A DNA stretch of 12,986 nt from Phycisphaerales bacterium UBA2218 (GCA_002327785.1 DCUI01000031.1:1-12986); one strand, 5' to 3'; positions 1-7,246 are shown, counted from the first letter of the stretch. The notes: a model not told the origin generated them from the sequence alone. Made by a program: numbers and translations.

Positions 1-180
1 TGTAATTTATTGACGGTCACTTACATCGTGTACTGGCAACTCTACTGCAACGAGTTGAAGGACCCGAACGCCAAGCCTCCCGTCAGGAGCAACGACGCAG
101 TCCGGGGCTTCTGGCTCATCCGTCCCGACGGCACGAAGTCCTGGCTCTGGGACTATTTCCACGACGTGTTCACCATGTAG
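1..180 (+). CDS. C-terminal end of a probable glycoside hydrolase (partial)
   Basis: The frame is open from the window edge and stops at TAG 178-180, giving 59 residues that end DYFHDVFTM. The segment YIVYWQLYCNE followed by GFWLIRPDGTKSWLWDYF resembles the last strand and helix of cellulase-like TIM-barrel glycoside hydrolases, where a tyrosine-tryptophan strand carries an acidic residue near the barrel rim and the chain ends with a ligand-proximal loop. This match is from memory of the style of planctomycete proteins, not a database result. No catalytic pair is visible because the body of the protein lies outside the window. If correct, the product would act on polysaccharide, probably outside the cytoplasm. 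No clear intrinsic terminator follows it. It could also be another carbohydrate-binding or hydrolytic enzyme. Confidence 0.45.
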   Translation, partial: CNLLTVTYIVYWQLYCNELKDPNAKPPVRSNDAVRGFWLIRPDGTKSWLWDYFHDVFTM

Positions 181-640
181 ATTTCCCGAGAATACGTGGG
201 CCTACGCATAGAATTCCCTTGCCGCGATGGGTATAATGGAGTCATTGCCAGCGGCGGGGTTTCTCCGCTGCTCTGTTGCCGTTGGCTGTCTTCACGCCGA
301 GCCGCTGTTCACGCCAGGCTCGCAGATCGGAAGGTGAGAAGATACACGCCGCACGCGGATTCCGGGGGATCGCTGGGATTGGACCTCGCTCGTGTCTCAA
401 GCCGGAGGCCCCAACGCGAAAGACTCCCCCCCGCACGACCGTTTCGGGCGTGCTTGCCTCGCAGCAGGTCAAGAACCGCTTAGGTGCGTAGGCTTGGTAG
501 CAGGTCCATAATTTGTATTTTGAGGGCTGACCCAGCCGCCAACGGCTCCACTATACTATCGGCCGACCGGACCGGCAACATCCTGAGAATCTATTATCTT
601 CACTTGGCGAATGGGTCAGCGAACCGCGCAGCGACAAAGG
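181..640. other. 460-bp stretch without a convincing gene
   Basis: Several short frames are open on both strands (for example 242-472 minus and 276-491 plus), but they overlap each other, are Arg/Pro/Ser-rich, lack good ribosome-binding sites and show no recognisable domain, so none is called. The stretch holds a G.T-tolerant hairpin around 251-272 (GCGGCGGGG pairing with CTCCGCTGC), an isolated TATAAT at 232-237 without a convincing -35 partner, and the inverted repeat at 526-620 listed separately. It may be decayed mobile or repeat DNA beside the HNH gene. Confidence 0.5.
526..620. repeat. Imperfect 17-bp inverted repeat enclosing 61 nt
   Basis: The left arm 526-542 (GCTGACCCA, 2 nt, CGCCAA) and the right arm 604-620 (TTGGCG, 2 nt, TGGGTCAGC) are reverse complements at 15 of 17 positions. 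The only mismatches form a symmetrical 2-by-2 internal loop. The structure ends 20 nt beyond the stop codon of the minus-strand HNH gene, so it would lie in that transcript's 3' region. No U-tract follows directly on the minus strand, which argues against a simple intrinsic terminator. It could be a folded RNA element, the remnant of a small palindromic mobile element, or a boundary of the HNH-carrying segment. Confidence 0.55.
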
Positions 641-1573
641 TCAAGATCGGCTCTTCTTCGTGGCTTTGCGGCTTCGCGTGCGCCCCTTGGGGTACAATTT
701 GCGTAATAGGGGCAGGTCCTCGGGGAAGTTGAGATAGGCGAGGTCGCCGCAGAGCTCGTAGGCCTTGCGGTCGCGGGCCTTGGCCGCCTCGGTCTCCTCG
801 ACGAAGCATCCGACGTAGTACGTCTTGCCGTGGTAGCGGATTCTCGCCTGCCATCGGTTCTTGAACCAGTAGACGCCGACGAACCGCCGGTGCTTTCCCA
901 GAGGACCTCGGCACGCCTGATGTTGTCGCGGCGTACACACGAGGAGATTGTCGCGGCGGTTGTTCAGACCGTCGTGGTCACGGTGGTGCACGATGTAGCC
1001 CCTGCGCGGCTGCATGATCACGCGATGCATGTACATCTCTCTGCCGCCCTCATAACGTATCGCGTAGATCGTGGAGCCGTGGTAGCTGGCGTACCACCGG
1101 TACCTGCTGAGCTTCGGGTAGTCGGCGGCGCCCACCGTGGCGAACAGGCCATTGCCGAGCGGGATGCGCTTGGCTTTTCGATCGGGCTTGGAGATCGTCG
1201 GGCGGCGGGGGGCCTTGGCCCGTTTGGTCCGCGGCCGCCTCCAGCATTTGGCCTTGAAATTGCAGCATGTGTCGGTCAGCAGGACCTCCTGGATCTCGCC
1301 CGGACTGGACGGGTGGTGCGTGCAGTGCAGGCGAGGAGCCATGCCCGTCCACTTGTCCGACAACTGACGCGATCTTGGCAGGGGGCAGGAGTGCGTACAC
1401 AGCAGGCACTTGCCCGCGAACAGGAAGGCATAAACCGATTTCCACCGCTCGCCGCGGTAATGCTCGGGCCACACGTCGCTCTCCGGCGCCGGCACGCGCG
1501 GCCTCCGGTGCCTGGCGACCCGATCCCCCGTCTCGGGTCTCTTCGATCTCCCTCGCTTTTGCTGCGGTCTCAT
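641..1573 (-). CDS. HNH endonuclease-like protein with AP2 DNA-binding domain and Cys-rich N-terminus
   Basis: The protein has 310 residues. An HNH_3-type module spans about 137-220 (IPLGNGLFATV start, H183 in YMHRVIM, H196/H197, D199, H200, N205 and N209 in the HHRDHDGLNNRRDNL segment). An AP2-type DNA-binding domain follows at about 230-283 (FVGVYWFKNRWQARI, then YYVGCFVEETEAAKA and YLNFPED). Such HNH-AP2 proteins are typical of homing-endonuclease-like selfish genes in phages and bacteria. Residues 56-110 add a Cys/His-rich segment (C56, C59, H61, C63, C84, H86, H87, C103, C104, C110) that could bind zinc. The N-terminal 40 and C-terminal 15 residues are strongly basic. ATG 1573 is preceded by AAGGGGAAG at ribosome-binding distance. 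It stands alone, downstream of the sugar operon and convergent with the gene ending at 180. DNA cleavage is inferred from the family, and no intron or host gene is visible around it. Confidence 0.8.
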   Translation of the reverse strand: MRPQQKRGRSKRPETGDRVARHRRPRVPAPESDVWPEHYRGERWKSVYAFLFAGKCLLCTHSCPLPRSRQLSDKWTGMAPRLHCTHHPSSPGEIQEVLLTDTCCNFKAKCWRRPRTKRAKAPRRPTISKPDRKAKRIPLGNGLFATVGAADYPKLSRYRWYASYHGSTIYAIRYEGGREMYMHRVIMQPRRGYIVHHRDHDGLNNRRDNLLVCTPRQHQACRGPLGKHRRFVGVYWFKNRWQARIRYHGKTYYVGCFVEETEAAKARDRKAYELCGDLAYLNFPEDLPLLRKLYPKGRTRSRKATKKSRS

Positions 1574-1642
1574 GGTCTTCCCCTTCGCCGTTCTGAGATT
1601 CCGGATTTGTCTGGTGTGTTGCTACGATCTCACGCTACAATC

Positions 1643-1671
1643 ATGGTAAATCCACCAGTTCTCTCGATCAA
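1643..1671 (-). promoter_or_regulatory. Weak candidate promoter for the HNH/AP2 gene
   Basis: On the minus strand TTGATC (1666-1671) is followed after 17 nt by TACCAT (1643-1648), each matching 4 of 6 consensus positions. The -10 lies 69 nt upstream of the ATG at 1573, in a locally AT-rich stretch (1640-1760) that stands out from the GC-rich surroundings. No other evidence supports it. Confidence 0.25.
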
Positions 1672-1745
1672 GTAAAATATCAACAAAACGCAGTTTGTTG
1701 GGTTTTTTGTAAACTCTTGTCTCGCAGGGATTAACGCAGAACCTC

Positions 1746-1771
1746 AAAACAAATTGTCCCTGAAGGGAACA
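1746..1771 (-). terminator. Candidate intrinsic terminator after the six-gene operon
   Basis: Read on the minus strand, TGTTCCCT (1764-1771) pairs with AGGGACA (1755-1761) across a two-base loop with one bulged base, followed by the T-rich run ATTTGTTTTG. It lies 30 nt past the stop codon of the mannitol-dehydrogenase-family gene, where the operon transcript should end. The stem is short, so the strength is uncertain. Confidence 0.4.
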
Positions 1772-1800
1772 AAAACGGGATGCGGAGGCAACATCGAAGA

Positions 1801-3111
1801 CTACGGAGCGAGCAGATCGATCAGGGGCTCGCGGGCGGAGGACGTGCAGTCGATGAGCCTCTGCAAGATGGGCGCGATCGGCGTCTGCCAAAGCCACGCG
1901 AGCAGTTGCGTCAGATTCTCCTCGCGAAGCTCTCGCAGGGTGCGTACTACACACCGTTCACTTGATGATGAGGAAGAATCGGTGTGCGGAGTACGCCCTA
2001 CCGGCAGGCCGTATTCGGTTGCGTTGACGAGCAACAGGGCGACGCCGGCCAGCGCGCCCATCGCCATATTCCGCGGTTCGATATCGTGTTCGAGGGCCAG
2101 GGCCATCGTGCCAAAGATACGGTCGTTGGCACCGAGCTTGCGGACCATGTCCCGGCCGGCGCGAGCGGTGGTGTCCGCCAGGTGTGGATTCGTCATTCGT
2201 TCCAGCAAGTCATCCGCGTAATCGCGATACCCTGACTTGGTGAACAGATCGTCGCCCAGCGATGCGTGCTTGCGGATCAGGGCGCCTCCCGATTCCTTGA
2301 TGAAGGCCTCTCGGGCCATGTGCATCAAGGGTATGTCGCCCGCCAGTTCGGTCATCTTTGTGTAGCCTTTGAGCGTGCCGATGAAGCCCAGCGTGGCGTG
2401 GATGGCGTTATGGCCGTAGAGCTTGGCCTCCTCGAACGGCAGCAGGTCGTCCTTCTCGATGAAGACCCGAATGCCCGGCGTGAAGTCGGAGATCATTGTC
2501 TTACTGACCAGGATACGGTTGAATTCTTCCACCAGAAACGCGCGGCCGATGCCTGGCGCGATAGACGCAAGACCCCGTTCGGTGATCTCGGCCGGATCGG
2601 TCACGACCTGGCTCATCTTGCCGATGACTGTATTGAGGAACTGGACCTTGGGCGGTAGAGCGGCGTTCAACCTCTTTGCGACGGCCTGTTCCAGAATCTC
2701 CGCTGCATGGTTGTTGTTCTCAGCGGCATACACGATCGTTGCATCGGATTTGCGGGCCTGCAAAGCCTCGGCGATCAGGGCTGCCACATTGTTGGGCTTG
2801 CTGGAATCGTAGAAGTTGACGGAGGGCAGGCAGGTCGCTATCTCCGTAGCCTGCGCGAGAGCTGCGCGGACTTCGCTACCGCTGAGGGGGTTGAACAGTT
2901 CGACGTTGTCGATCCGGACCGTCTCGACCTGGTCGCTTCGGGCGACGTTGACGTAATACGTCCCGCGATTCGACCGAACGGCGTCCACGAGCTCCTGGTC
3001 GATCTCGGCGATGACGATCCGCCGGAAGTTGCCGCTCTCGAACGCCTCCTTGGCGAACAGGCCCGCCTGGATCGGTCCGAATCCAAACCCAACAAAGACA
3101 TGCTCACCCAT
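1801..3111 (-). CDS. Mannitol dehydrogenase family (polyol-specific long-chain) NAD(P)-dependent dehydrogenase
   Basis: The 436-residue product belongs to the polyol-specific long-chain dehydrogenase family (MtlD, mannitol dehydrogenase, altronate or fructuronate reductases). Those enzymes interconvert a polyol or sugar acid and the matching keto sugar with NAD(P). An N-terminal dinucleotide-binding loop GFGFGPIQAG is at 8-17. ENNNHA at 131-136 corresponds to the family's cofactor-side ExN segment. The catalytic signature K-x4-N-x2-H is intact as K230, N235 and H238 in KLYGHNAIHATLGFIG. Length is above that of MtlD (about 380) because of residues 372-391, a Ser-rich stretch encoded by a palindrome (see 1938-1998). 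The ATG at 3111 lies one base after the stop of the upstream gene (TAG-C-ATG) with no good Shine-Dalgarno of its own, so translational coupling is likely. It is the last gene of the operon. Whether the substrate is phosphorylated cannot be read from the sequence. Confidence 0.8.
   Translation of the reverse strand: MGEHVFVGFGFGPIQAGLFAKEAFESGNFRRIVIAEIDQELVDAVRSNRGTYYVNVARSDQVETVRIDNVELFNPLSGSEVRAALAQATEIATCLPSVNFYDSSKPNNVAALIAEALQARKSDATIVYAAENNNHAAEILEQAVAKRLNAALPPKVQFLNTVIGKMSQVVTDPAEITERGLASIAPGIGRAFLVEEFNRILVSKTMISDFTPGIRVFIEKDDLLPFEEAKLYGHNAIHATLGFIGTLKGYTKMTELAGDIPLMHMAREAFIKESGGALIRKHASLGDDLFTKSGYRDYADDLLERMTNPHLADTTARAGRDMVRKLGANDRIFGTMALALEHDIEPRNMAMGALAGVALLLVNATEYGLPVGRTPHTDSSSSSSERCVVRTLRELREENLTQLLAWLWQTPIAPILQRLIDCTSSAREPLIDLLAP
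1938..1998. repeat. 61-bp palindromic element inside the dehydrogenase gene
   Basis: The left arm 1938-1956 (starts GGGTGCGTACTA, ends ACACCG) and the right arm 1980-1998 (starts CGGTGTG, ends GTACGCCC) are imperfect reverse complements around a 23-nt loop (1957-1979). They differ only by small gaps and mismatches. The segment is read in frame and encodes the Ser-rich stretch DSSSSSS and its flanks (about residues 372-391), near the C-terminus and away from the catalytic residues. It resembles known in-frame palindromic insertions in coding genes. No target-site duplication is certain, although short V-x-R-T segments occur on both sides. Confidence 0.5.
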
Positions 3112-3112
3112 G

Positions 3113-4189
3113 CTACCGGCCCGCCGCTTTCAGGAACTTGCGGATTTCGCGTGTCTCGGTGAGGACGCTGATCTCCAGTTCGTACGTCCGGCTCGCGCCC
3201 GGATCGAGGTGGATGAGTTGCTTCATCTCGCGCGCCTTGCCCTGGCCGATGGGCGGGTTCGTCCCCGGCTCCAGGCCCGTGACGTATTCGCCCGGCCCCC
3301 AGTGCTGCCAGTTCGCCAGCGAGGGCAGTTGCTTCTTCTTGTATCGCGTGGCGACCGCCAGGCTGAGCCTGGCGTTGTACAGGCCGACGGTGCACATCCC
3401 GTTGTCGTCGGGCGTGACATCGATGAAGCCGCAGGCCTCCCCTGTGCCGCGATGCCGTTCGAGCGGGCCTTGGCAGGTGCGGAAATCGTGCTGTTCGTTG
3501 AAGATGGCGTTGTCCATGGCGAGGCCACGAGATTCGCACCGGCCTTTCCAGACGATCTGGGTGCCTTTATCGACGAGGGGCCAGCCATAGTTGCAGTGAT
3601 AGAGAATCATGTGCGGCGTCCGGGAGTTCCCCACGTTCGTGACAACGTCGTACACATGGATCGTCGGCTCGCCGAGCGTGCTCGAAATGGTCCGCCGCAG
3701 CTCCAGGTTGGGTCCGAAGACGCAGGACTCCCGCATCACGGCCGTGATGCTCATATCCGTTTTGCCGGTGGTGAGGTTCGGCTGGATGATCGACTCCACC
3801 TGCGCCGGCAGGTTGCTGGCCCGCCCGTGCAGGCCGCGCTCGCCGAACGGGTCGCTCTCGGGCCCGCCGGCGTGGGTCAGGCCGCAGGTCGTCAGCAGGC
3901 CGCCGGCGAATGTCCAGAGCCACTCGATCCCTTTGTTTGCATCCGGCCGGGCGGCAGTCACTCCCGCGTGGCTGAGCCACGCCAAGCTGTGCTGATTGTA
4001 GAAAGCATCCACGATGTCCAGCCCACGGTCGATCACGACCCTATATCGCAGGCCCGACCCGGTATTCACCCAGGCGATCCGTGTGCCACGGCCCGGCCCA
4101 TCATCGAGAACAGACGTCTCAATCCCGCCGATCTGCGAGAGATTGATTACCTTGCCCTGCCAATCGAATTGTGTCTTCTTTGCTGCCAT
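3113..4189 (-). CDS. DUF4432 family protein, aldose 1-epimerase-like
   Basis: The product has 358 residues from ATG 4189 and matches the DUF4432 family (galactose-mutarotase-like beta-sandwich fold). Segments recognised are GLLTTCGLTHAGGP (about 97-110), GLHGRASNLPA (about 118-128), MILYHCNYGWPLVD (about 193-206) and a C-terminal EPGTNPPIGQG/REMKQLIHLDPG block. The His residues in the CGLTHAGG, LHGR and YHCNYGWP segments are the expected sugar-contacting positions of mutarotase-like folds. The likely role is anomer interconversion or another step on a sugar or sugar phosphate in the cytoplasm. No member's exact reaction can be assigned here. A GTG at 4204 would add five residues but has no ribosome-binding site, whereas the chosen ATG has GGAG nine bases upstream. 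It lies 68 bp after the PfkB gene and is coupled to the dehydrogenase gene that follows. Confidence 0.82.
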   Translation of the reverse strand: MAAKKTQFDWQGKVINLSQIGGIETSVLDDGPGRGTRIAWVNTGSGLRYRVVIDRGLDIVDAFYNQHSLAWLSHAGVTAARPDANKGIEWLWTFAGGLLTTCGLTHAGGPESDPFGERGLHGRASNLPAQVESIIQPNLTTGKTDMSITAVMRESCVFGPNLELRRTISSTLGEPTIHVYDVVTNVGNSRTPHMILYHCNYGWPLVDKGTQIVWKGRCESRGLAMDNAIFNEQHDFRTCQGPLERHRGTGEACGFIDVTPDDNGMCTVGLYNARLSLAVATRYKKKQLPSLANWQHWGPGEYVTGLEPGTNPPIGQGKAREMKQLIHLDPGASRTYELEISVLTETREIRKFLKAAGR

Positions 4190-4208
4190 CGTCAACTGCT
4201 CCACAAGA

Positions 4209-4234
4209 AAGCATGCTTATGCTCGCGTGAGCAT
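4209..4234 (-). promoter_or_regulatory. Tandem palindromes in the PfkB-DUF4432 gap
   Basis: On the minus strand a perfect 6-bp hairpin with a 4-nt loop (ATGCTC ACGC GAGCAT, 4219-4234) is followed immediately by the 10-bp palindrome AAGCATGCTT (4209-4218) and then TCTT. They lie 20 nt upstream of the DUF4432 start, within the operon. They may set mRNA processing or partial termination between the genes, or may be a protein-binding site. No repeat copy is seen elsewhere in the window. Confidence 0.3.
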
Positions 4235-4257
4235 GGCGCCCGATTCACGACCTTCGC

Positions 4258-5463
4258 CTAACTCAACGCCTGCTGTAATGCCTCCATACTTTCGAAACCG
4301 CCTTTGGTCCGGAGGACTTGCAGCATCCTCGGATAAGGGCGGATATTCCCGTACCGGTCGCCGAGCGGGGCCTTGATGTAGAGCGAGGCGAAGAGGTTGC
4401 CTGCCTGCACCGCCTCGCGGAAGTCCATCCTGCCTTTGCGGAATGCCTCCAGGTTGCTGGCAACGTAGGCGATCAAACCCGCCCGGAACGAGTCGCCGGC
4501 GCCGACGAGATCCACCACCTCGCCGGCCATGAAACGCGAAGTCACCTTGACCGGGCAGTCCGTGCGGCCGTCCGGGAGGATGTGCTTCTCGTAGGCGCCG
4601 TCGCTGACGGTGACGCCGAAGAGCTTTGTCCGGTCGTCATCGGGCCAGAACTTGCGGGTCAGGAATTCGAGGAAATACACGTTGTATGCGTGCTCGTCGA
4701 GGTCCCCCCGCGCGGGCTTGCGGCACAGCGTGTTCTCGATCAGCTTCGCCTCGTCGGACGATGTGAAGAACAGGTCCAGCTCGGGCAGGAGCGGCTCGAG
4801 GAGCCGGTACTCTTTCACCGACTTTCCCTCGGCGATGAGCTTGTGCGGGTTGCCGGTCAGGGTGTGGCTGTCGGCGATGGTCACCGCTCCCATCTGGCGG
4901 CACCATCGGATGAAATCGGCGAGATCGCTGCCGCCGTTGGCGTCGCCGCGATCGGAGAGTCCGGAGTACATATAGTAGACGATCCGCGGCTTGAGGCGCT
5001 CCACGGCCTGCTGGAAAATCTCGAAGTTGAAGTCGTTGTTGGCGTTCGGGAAGTAGGCGATGCCGCCGCGGTCGCCGCCGGAAGAGCTGTGGATGAATGT
5101 GGCGCCCGTTGGAAGCGTGGGGTGGATGTGGGTCGCCGACATGTCGATCCCGTTGGAGGTCATGACATCGTGGAAGAAGCGTCCCTGGGCGTCGAGGCCG
5201 TCGTAGTCGCCTTTGCCGAGATTGACGCCGACGGCGACCTTCAGGCCGGTCCTCGCGATCAGCGGGGCGGTGTTGCCGGGCCCGCCGGCCGTGGCAAAGC
5301 CCCCGTCGATCCACTGTTTGATCTGGTCCTGGGGATACGCGGGCATGTCTTGGGTCTTGCACTTTGCCAGGCCGCCTTTGCCCACGAGCGCATCCGTGAA
5401 CGCGAAGTCCGGCCGCCGCAAATCCACCACCGCCGTATTGAGAATCAGAACGTCCACAGCCAT
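4258..5463 (-). CDS. PfkB family carbohydrate kinase
   Basis: The product has 401 residues and belongs to the PfkB/ribokinase family of sugar and nucleoside kinases. The second family signature is clear: DLVGAGDSFRAGL at 318-330, with catalytic base D324 and the anion-hole GAG. The first Gly-rich substrate region is at about 54-90 (GGFATAGGPGNTAPLIARTG, then GVNLGKGDYDG). At about 400 residues it is longer than most family members (300-340). Part of the extra length is the 240-285 segment, and the C-terminal 365-401 region also looks extended. ATG 5463 has GGAG nine bases upstream. It lies 26 bp after the NagB-like gene. It is expected to phosphorylate the sugar handled by this operon with ATP or ADP in the cytoplasm. 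The substrate is not deducible. Confidence 0.85.
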   Translation of the reverse strand: MAVDVLILNTAVVDLRRPDFAFTDALVGKGGLAKCKTQDMPAYPQDQIKQWIDGGFATAGGPGNTAPLIARTGLKVAVGVNLGKGDYDGLDAQGRFFHDVMTSNGIDMSATHIHPTLPTGATFIHSSSGGDRGGIAYFPNANNDFNFEIFQQAVERLKPRIVYYMYSGLSDRGDANGGSDLADFIRWCRQMGAVTIADSHTLTGNPHKLIAEGKSVKEYRLLEPLLPELDLFFTSSDEAKLIENTLCRKPARGDLDEHAYNVYFLEFLTRKFWPDDDRTKLFGVTVSDGAYEKHILPDGRTDCPVKVTSRFMAGEVVDLVGAGDSFRAGLIAYVASNLEAFRKGRMDFREAVQAGNLFASLYIKAPLGDRYGNIRPYPRMLQVLRTKGGFESMEALQQALS

Positions 5464-5489
5464 CGGTCATTTCTCCGTGCTACGGGGCA

Positions 5490-6419
5490 TCAATGCATCT
5501 CGGCCTCACAGGTGCCGATTGCGGGGCGGTAGAAGTTGAACTGCACGTTCGGGTGGTCCGCCAGCAGGGACATCGGGACCGCACTGTCCGGGATTTTCTT
5601 GCCGATCATCAAGGTGGTCAGACGCATCCCGAACGGGTTGTCATGTGTGCCCGCCTGCCAGATGGACACCTTCTCGGCCTTCCACGTCTCGGCCGGACCC
5701 ACGGAAATCGCCTGGGTTGGTACGCCGGTGACTACGCCGCCGCCGCTGGTCCGGGCGTTCTGCATGACCGTGACCGGATGCAGGTCCACGACTCGCGTGC
5801 CGAGCCGGCGAAACTCATCGGGAGCGGGGGGGCGGTCCTTGTACTTGCCCTCCCGGCGGACGGGGTCGTTGAATGCCCAGTGTTTGATATCGCCCTGGCC
5901 GCCTTGCATGACGACGCATCGGACGCCGTCCCAGCTCTTCGTGTACGCCGAGATGTCGGCCGTCGGGAAGTGGATGTTGTGCGCGGGCATCTTCAGGTCC
6001 GGGCGAATTCGGTCGAAACACAACTCCCGGTCGGCTCGGGCGAACGACAGGGGATGAGTCGGCGGGACCTCGCGTCCATCCACGTACCACTCGTCCATGC
6101 CCCAGAAGTGCGCGTTGCGAAGGTCCAGTTCCAGGGCGTTGGCCAGCCGGGCGACGAGCGGAAGCTGCTCGGTCGGGCCGATAGGTCCACAGATGCCGGC
6201 GGGGGCGTTCGCCCTCGCCTGTCGCCAGGCCGTGATGTACTCCAGGGCTTCGGCGAGATAGAAATCCTCCAGCGTGTCATAGAAGACGACGCGAAAACCC
6301 TCCCGGTTCAGGGCGGCCATATCGTCCGCAGTCAGGCGGGCCGCGTCGTTGAGGATCTCGTCGTCCAGCGTCGTGTAGTCCCACCACTGCGGCGCCAGGA
6401 TACTGCTCTTTCTCCCCAT
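5490..6419 (-). CDS. Glucosamine-6-phosphate deaminase/isomerase-like protein (divergent NagB family)
   Basis: The product has 309 residues from ATG 6419. The fold and several blocks match NagB: FWGMDEWYVDG at 105-115 (DE as in the NagB MDEY motif), HWAFNDP at 180-186 (H180 as catalytic His), and the C-terminal VPTQAISVGPAETW with VPMSLLADHPNV. Departures are notable. The phosphate-loop TGxTP is replaced by GPIGPTEQ (78-85), the usual GxDGH before the His is GDIKH with the Asp shifted by one, and the Glu of NEP is Asp185. The enzyme probably isomerises or deaminates an amino sugar or related sugar phosphate in the cytoplasm, but not necessarily GlcN6P. The chosen ATG has GAGGAG seven bases upstream. 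A longer TTG start at 6434 would lie inside that upstream site. The SD overlaps the TGA of the PIG-L gene, indicating coupled translation. Confidence 0.8.
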   Translation of the reverse strand: MGRKSSILAPQWWDYTTLDDEILNDAARLTADDMAALNREGFRVVFYDTLEDFYLAEALEYITAWRQARANAPAGICGPIGPTEQLPLVARLANALELDLRNAHFWGMDEWYVDGREVPPTHPLSFARADRELCFDRIRPDLKMPAHNIHFPTADISAYTKSWDGVRCVVMQGGQGDIKHWAFNDPVRREGKYKDRPPAPDEFRRLGTRVVDLHPVTVMQNARTSGGGVVTGVPTQAISVGPAETWKAEKVSIWQAGTHDNPFGMRLTTLMIGKKIPDSAVPMSLLADHPNVQFNFYRPAIGTCEAEMH

Positions 6420-6430
6420 GGCAACTCTCC

Positions 6431-7195
6431 TCAAAACGTGTGAACCAGGGTCCCAAGCTCCTTCCTGAGAATGTTATCCTGGGGGAACGCGTGACCGAGA
6501 TGCTGTCGGAACCCCTCGGCGAACGAGACGCTCCCCATCTTCCCGCGTTCAGCCCCAAGTCTCTGCATCATGGCGACGTACTCATCCATGCCGTGGTGTT
6601 TGAGCAGCCAGTCCCGCTGGCTCTCATGGCAACAGAGCATCTTCTCCTTGGTGGCCATGGCGCCTGTAATATCGACGACCATGCTCGGGCGGATCGCTTC
6701 GCCGAACTTGTCCTTGCCCTCGACCGCGTCGGTGTAGTACAGGTGCGGGATGGGCTCGAACGGCTCCGCCCCCGGCGTCGCGATATTGACGACGCCGCAG
6801 CAGAAGCAGGCGGTTTGCGCAAGCCGGCTGGCCGTCTCGTGATCGACCATGTAATCCGAAGGACTCAAGGTCAGGACGATCGTCGGCCGGACCTTGCGGA
6901 CCACGGCGATGGCTTTGAGCAGTGTCGGGCGGTCGTACAGGATGAACGCGTCATCGGATTCCAGACAGTGGTACTGGCCGTCCAGAATCGCGGCGGCCCT
7001 GGCCGCTTCACCTTTGCGAATGCGGCTGATCTCCTCCCGGCTATACTGCACCGTCCCGCAGTCGCCCGGCGTGACCGAGGCGATATGCACCTGCCACCCA
7101 CGCTCACGCAACAGCGCAAGCGTCCCGGCGCACAGAAACTCCGCATCATCCGGGTGGGCCTCGATGCAGAGGACGTTCTTTTCACTTCTTAACAT
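6431..7195 (-). CDS. PIG-L/LmbE family zinc deacetylase
   Basis: The product has 254 residues from ATG 7195. The PIG-L signature AHPDDAE is near the N-terminus (14HPDD17 in this numbering), giving a zinc-binding His, a catalytic Asp and a zinc-binding Asp. A downstream VDH (His at about 119) is the third expected zinc ligand. Family members (MshB, BshB, archaeal diacetylchitobiose deacetylase) remove N-acetyl groups from sugar-linked amines. Placement directly before the NagB-like gene suggests it makes a free amine for that enzyme, in place of a NagA-type deacetylase. Several Cys residues (C131-C133 area, C188-C189) are unusual but have no assigned role. A GTG at 7222 would add nine residues but has no ribosome-binding site. 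The chosen ATG has AAGGA twelve bases upstream, which is only modest, so the start is less certain here. Its stop lies 11 bp before the next start. Confidence 0.85.
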   Translation of the reverse strand: MLRSEKNVLCIEAHPDDAEFLCAGTLALLRERGWQVHIASVTPGDCGTVQYSREEISRIRKGEAARAAAILDGQYHCLESDDAFILYDRPTLLKAIAVVRKVRPTIVLTLSPSDYMVDHETASRLAQTACFCCGVVNIATPGAEPFEPIPHLYYTDAVEGKDKFGEAIRPSMVVDITGAMATKEKMLCCHESQRDWLLKHHGMDEYVAMMQRLGAERGKMGSVSFAEGFRQHLGHAFPQDNILRKELGTLVHTF

Positions 7196-7246
7196 GCCCT
7201 GCGGCGATCCTTTCTCCGCCACTACGATTCAACCCAACGTTGCGAC

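Noticed and set aside
232..237. Perfect TATAAT on the plus strand
   Set aside because: No acceptable -35 element at 15-19 bp and no supported gene downstream on that strand.
242..472. Small minus-strand frame (76 codons) in the gene-free stretch
   Set aside because: It is Arg-rich, has no ribosome-binding site and overlaps other open frames. I could not separate it from chance in GC-rich DNA.
830..1675. Plus-strand open frame of about 281 codons over the HNH/AP2 gene
   Set aside because: No recognisable domain, whereas the opposite strand encodes intact HNH and AP2 modules with a ribosome-binding site.
3011..4261. Plus-strand open frame of about 416 codons over the DUF4432 gene
   Set aside because: It is an antisense shadow. 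The minus-strand reading has clear family motifs and operon spacing.
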